Below, in pieces: positions 5,020 through 6,666 of a DNA stretch of 6,666 nucleotides. Location of the stretch: contig WFSU01000207.1 of the NCBI GenBank assembly GCA_015485845.1, forward strand, positions 1 to 6,666, given 5' to 3'. The notes below the pieces were generated by a model. The model saw only the letters and a program-made list of their open reading frames with translations, had not been told where the DNA came from and made no database searches. Positions within the stretch are counted from its first letter, which is position 1. Every line of letters begins with the position of its first letter. This DNA comes from Nitratifractor sp. (lineage in GTDB: Bacteria > Campylobacterota > Campylobacteria > Campylobacterales > Sulfurovaceae). The position numbers and the translations under genes were made by a program.

Positions 5020-6666
5020 TCTCCTTGATATCCGCAATTTGTCGGAAACTCCGGTAGATCGAACCGATGAGGGCTTGACGGTTGCTGCGCAGCGCCTCAT
5101 CTTCGACGTTGACCATCACCTCATCAAAGAAGCGATCGAGGTCGAGCTTGAGTCCAAAGAGCGCCTCAAGACGGGTACGATAGTCGGGATAGTTGCCATT
5201 GAGGGCTTTTTCGTAGGCAGTGTAAAGCGCTACTTCGGCATCGGTTTCGAACCGAGCCGGATCAATCGCCAGCTCCCCGTCCAAATCAACGTCTTTAGAA
5301 ATGTTAGCAACCCGTTTGAACGTACTGAACTGCTCTGAGAATGTATCATCCGCGACAATACTGTCCAGCGCAGCGACTTTCTGGGCGATGGCGGGGATAT
5401 TGCGCTCACCTGAAGCGAGGACGGCGGCGATCACGGAGGGATTGGCCGGGAGGGATTTGTTGATCCGCTCGAGGATAAAATCACTCAGGCGTTTGGCTTC
5501 AAACGGGTCATAGTTGGCTTTGAGCAGCTCGATCATGTCGTCGATATCAAAGTCCAGATCGTACTCAGTCACGATCCGCACGATCCCGTTGACTGCCCGG
5601 CGCAGGGCGAAGGGGTCTTTGGAGCCGCTGGGAATCTTGCCCACGCTGAAGAGGCCGAGGAGGGTGTCGAGCTTGATGCTCATCGCTACAATGGAGGCAA
5701 ATACCGACGTGGGAAGTTCGGCGCCTTCTCCAACGGGCATGTACTGCTCTTTGATGGCGGTATAGACCAGGGGATCTTCGCCCAGCGCTTTGGCATAATA
5801 GTAGCCCATGAGCCCCTGAAGCTCAGTAAACTCATACACCATTTCACTCATCAAGTCGGCCTTGGCCAGTGTAATCGCACGATCCATGAGCTTCTCCAGC
5901 TCTGCCGGGCTCTTGCCGGTTTCGGCTTCGAGACGTTCCATATACAGAGCCAGCAGACGGATGGCAATGCGCCGTTCACGGTCGATCTTGTCCACGAGCG
6001 TTCCCAACCCGTCGATGAACTGCACTTTTTCAAGCCCATCGGTCGAGAGTCCGGCCGCCAGGTCATTGCGGTAAAAGAAGAGACCATCGGCCAGCCGGGG
6101 CTTGAGCACCCGCTCGTTGCCGGCAACAACCTTGGAATAATCGTCCGTTAAGGCATTGGAGACGACGACAAATTTATTCGTCAATTTGCCCCCCTCAAAG
6201 ACGGGGAAGTAACGCTGGTGCTCTTTCATTGACGTAATGATTACTTCGGGTGGAAGCTCGAGGAACATCGGGTCAAAGGTGCCAAGCAAAGCTTTAGGAT
6301 TTTCAGTGATGGCAATGACTTCATCCAGGAGTTCCGCATCCCTCTCGATAAAGACTCCCGCCGCCTCGATCGCATCAAAATCAGCTTCGATCATCGCCCG
6401 GCGTGCCTCGGGGCGGAGCACTACGGCTCCCTCGGCCAGTACCGACTCGTACGCCTCAATCGAAGGAACTTCGACCGGCTCATACGTGGCCATCCGGTGG
6501 ACGTAGGTGTGGGTATCCGAAACAACCCCAAGCAACTCAACCGGTACACGCCGCTCCCCGAGGCGCACCTGCAGCCAGCGCACCGGACGGATGAACTCTT
6601 CGCTCCGAGCCCCCCAGCGCATCATTTTGCCAAACGCCATCGATCCGATCCACTCCCGGATCATAT
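5009..6666 (-). CDS. glyS: Glycyl-tRNA synthetase beta subunit, C-terminal part
   Basis: GlyS is the tRNA-binding subunit of the bacterial alpha2-beta2 glycyl-tRNA synthetase and works with GlyQ in the cytoplasm. The visible 551 or so residues run to the normal family end (IADIKEITV, TAG at 5011-5009). The N-terminal 120-140 residues lie beyond the window, since GlyS is usually about 670-690 residues. Numbering from the methionine codon at 6664-6662, which is internal and not the start, the GlyS signatures are clear. They are MRWG (15-18), FIRPVRW (24-30), SMKEHQRYFP (145-154), GNERVL (182-187), a KADLMSEMVYEF segment followed by TELQG (268-284) and SGSKDPFALRR (346-356). A DALR-like anticodon-binding tail near 499-529 has FFDEVMVNVEDEALRSNR. 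No frameshift or lost motif is seen. GlyQ is not in the window. Transcription runs toward the toxin gene, with no hairpin terminator between them. Confidence 0.97.
   Translation of the reverse strand, partial: MIREWIGSMAFGKMMRWGARSEEFIRPVRWLQVRLGERRVPVELLGVVSDTHTYVHRMATYEPVEVPSIEAYESVLAEGAVVLRPEARRAMIEADFDAIEAAGVFIERDAELLDEVIAITENPKALLGTFDPMFLELPPEVIITSMKEHQRYFPVFEGGKLTNKFVVVSNALTDDYSKVVAGNERVLKPRLADGLFFYRNDLAAGLSTDGLEKVQFIDGLGTLVDKIDRERRIAIRLLALYMERLEAETGKSPAELEKLMDRAITLAKADLMSEMVYEFTELQGLMGYYYAKALGEDPLVYTAIKEQYMPVGEGAELPTSVFASIVAMSIKLDTLLGLFSVGKIPSGSKDPFALRRAVNGIVRIVTEYDLDFDIDDMIELLKANYDPFEAKRLSDFILERINKSLPANPSVIAAVLASGERNIPAIAQKVAALDSIVADDTFSEQFSTFKRVANISKDVDLDGELAIDPARFETDAEVALYTAYEKALNGNYPDYRTRLEALFGLKLDLDRFFDEVMVNVEDEALRSNRQALIGSIYRSFRQIADIKEITV

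Noticed and set aside
1..6666. CRISPR array, insertion sequence, retron or other multi-gene defence locus.
   Set aside because: There are no spaced repeats, no transposase or reverse transcriptase motifs and no terminal inverted repeats. The toxin-antitoxin pair is the only accessory system I can support.

Overview
The window looks like ordinary chromosome from a Campylobacterota-type bacterium (the Sulfurimonas, Sulfurovum, Sulfuricurvum or Nitratifractor group). That placement is inferred from the style of the proteins: a separate GlyS beta subunit ending in IADIKEITV, a COG0731-like radical SAM tail, and an FAD domain of the MnmC C-terminal type. No marker here proves a genus. Hand counts of single 60-base lines give about 58-63% GC in the glyS and radical SAM genes, which is high for that phylum, and about 35-42% in a small island at 4463-5019.

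Layout. Positions 1-347 (+) hold the C-terminal 114 codons of a probable radical SAM protein. A textbook sigma70 promoter at 344-372 overlaps its stop codon and drives tRNA-Asn(GTT) at 409-483, which has an encoded CCA end. On the minus strand, 534-3230 encodes an 898-residue membrane-anchored c-di-GMP protein with NIT-like sensor, PAS, GGDEF and EAL domains. Upstream of it on the same strand, 39 bp away, is a stand-alone MnmC C-terminal-type FAD oxidoreductase (3270-4397 or 4409).

From a short divergent promoter region (about 4410-4462), a plus-strand two-gene cassette runs at 4463-5019. It has a 91-residue putative antitoxin and a 94-residue RelE/ParE-family toxin, joined by an ATGA overlap. 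The toxin gene meets glyS tail to tail, and the two coding regions overlap by 11 bp. GlyS (5009 to the window end, minus strand) is complete at its C terminus but lacks roughly its first 120-140 residues, which lie outside the window.

How it fits together. Three elements belong to translation: tRNA-Asn, a tRNA-wobble-uridine-modification-like oxidoreductase, and glycyl-tRNA synthetase. The c-di-GMP protein is a signalling gene. The toxin-antitoxin pair is the only part that looks foreign. I see no CRISPR array, insertion sequence, integrase or clearly novel multi-gene system. The least characterised elements are the antitoxin and its candidate operator.
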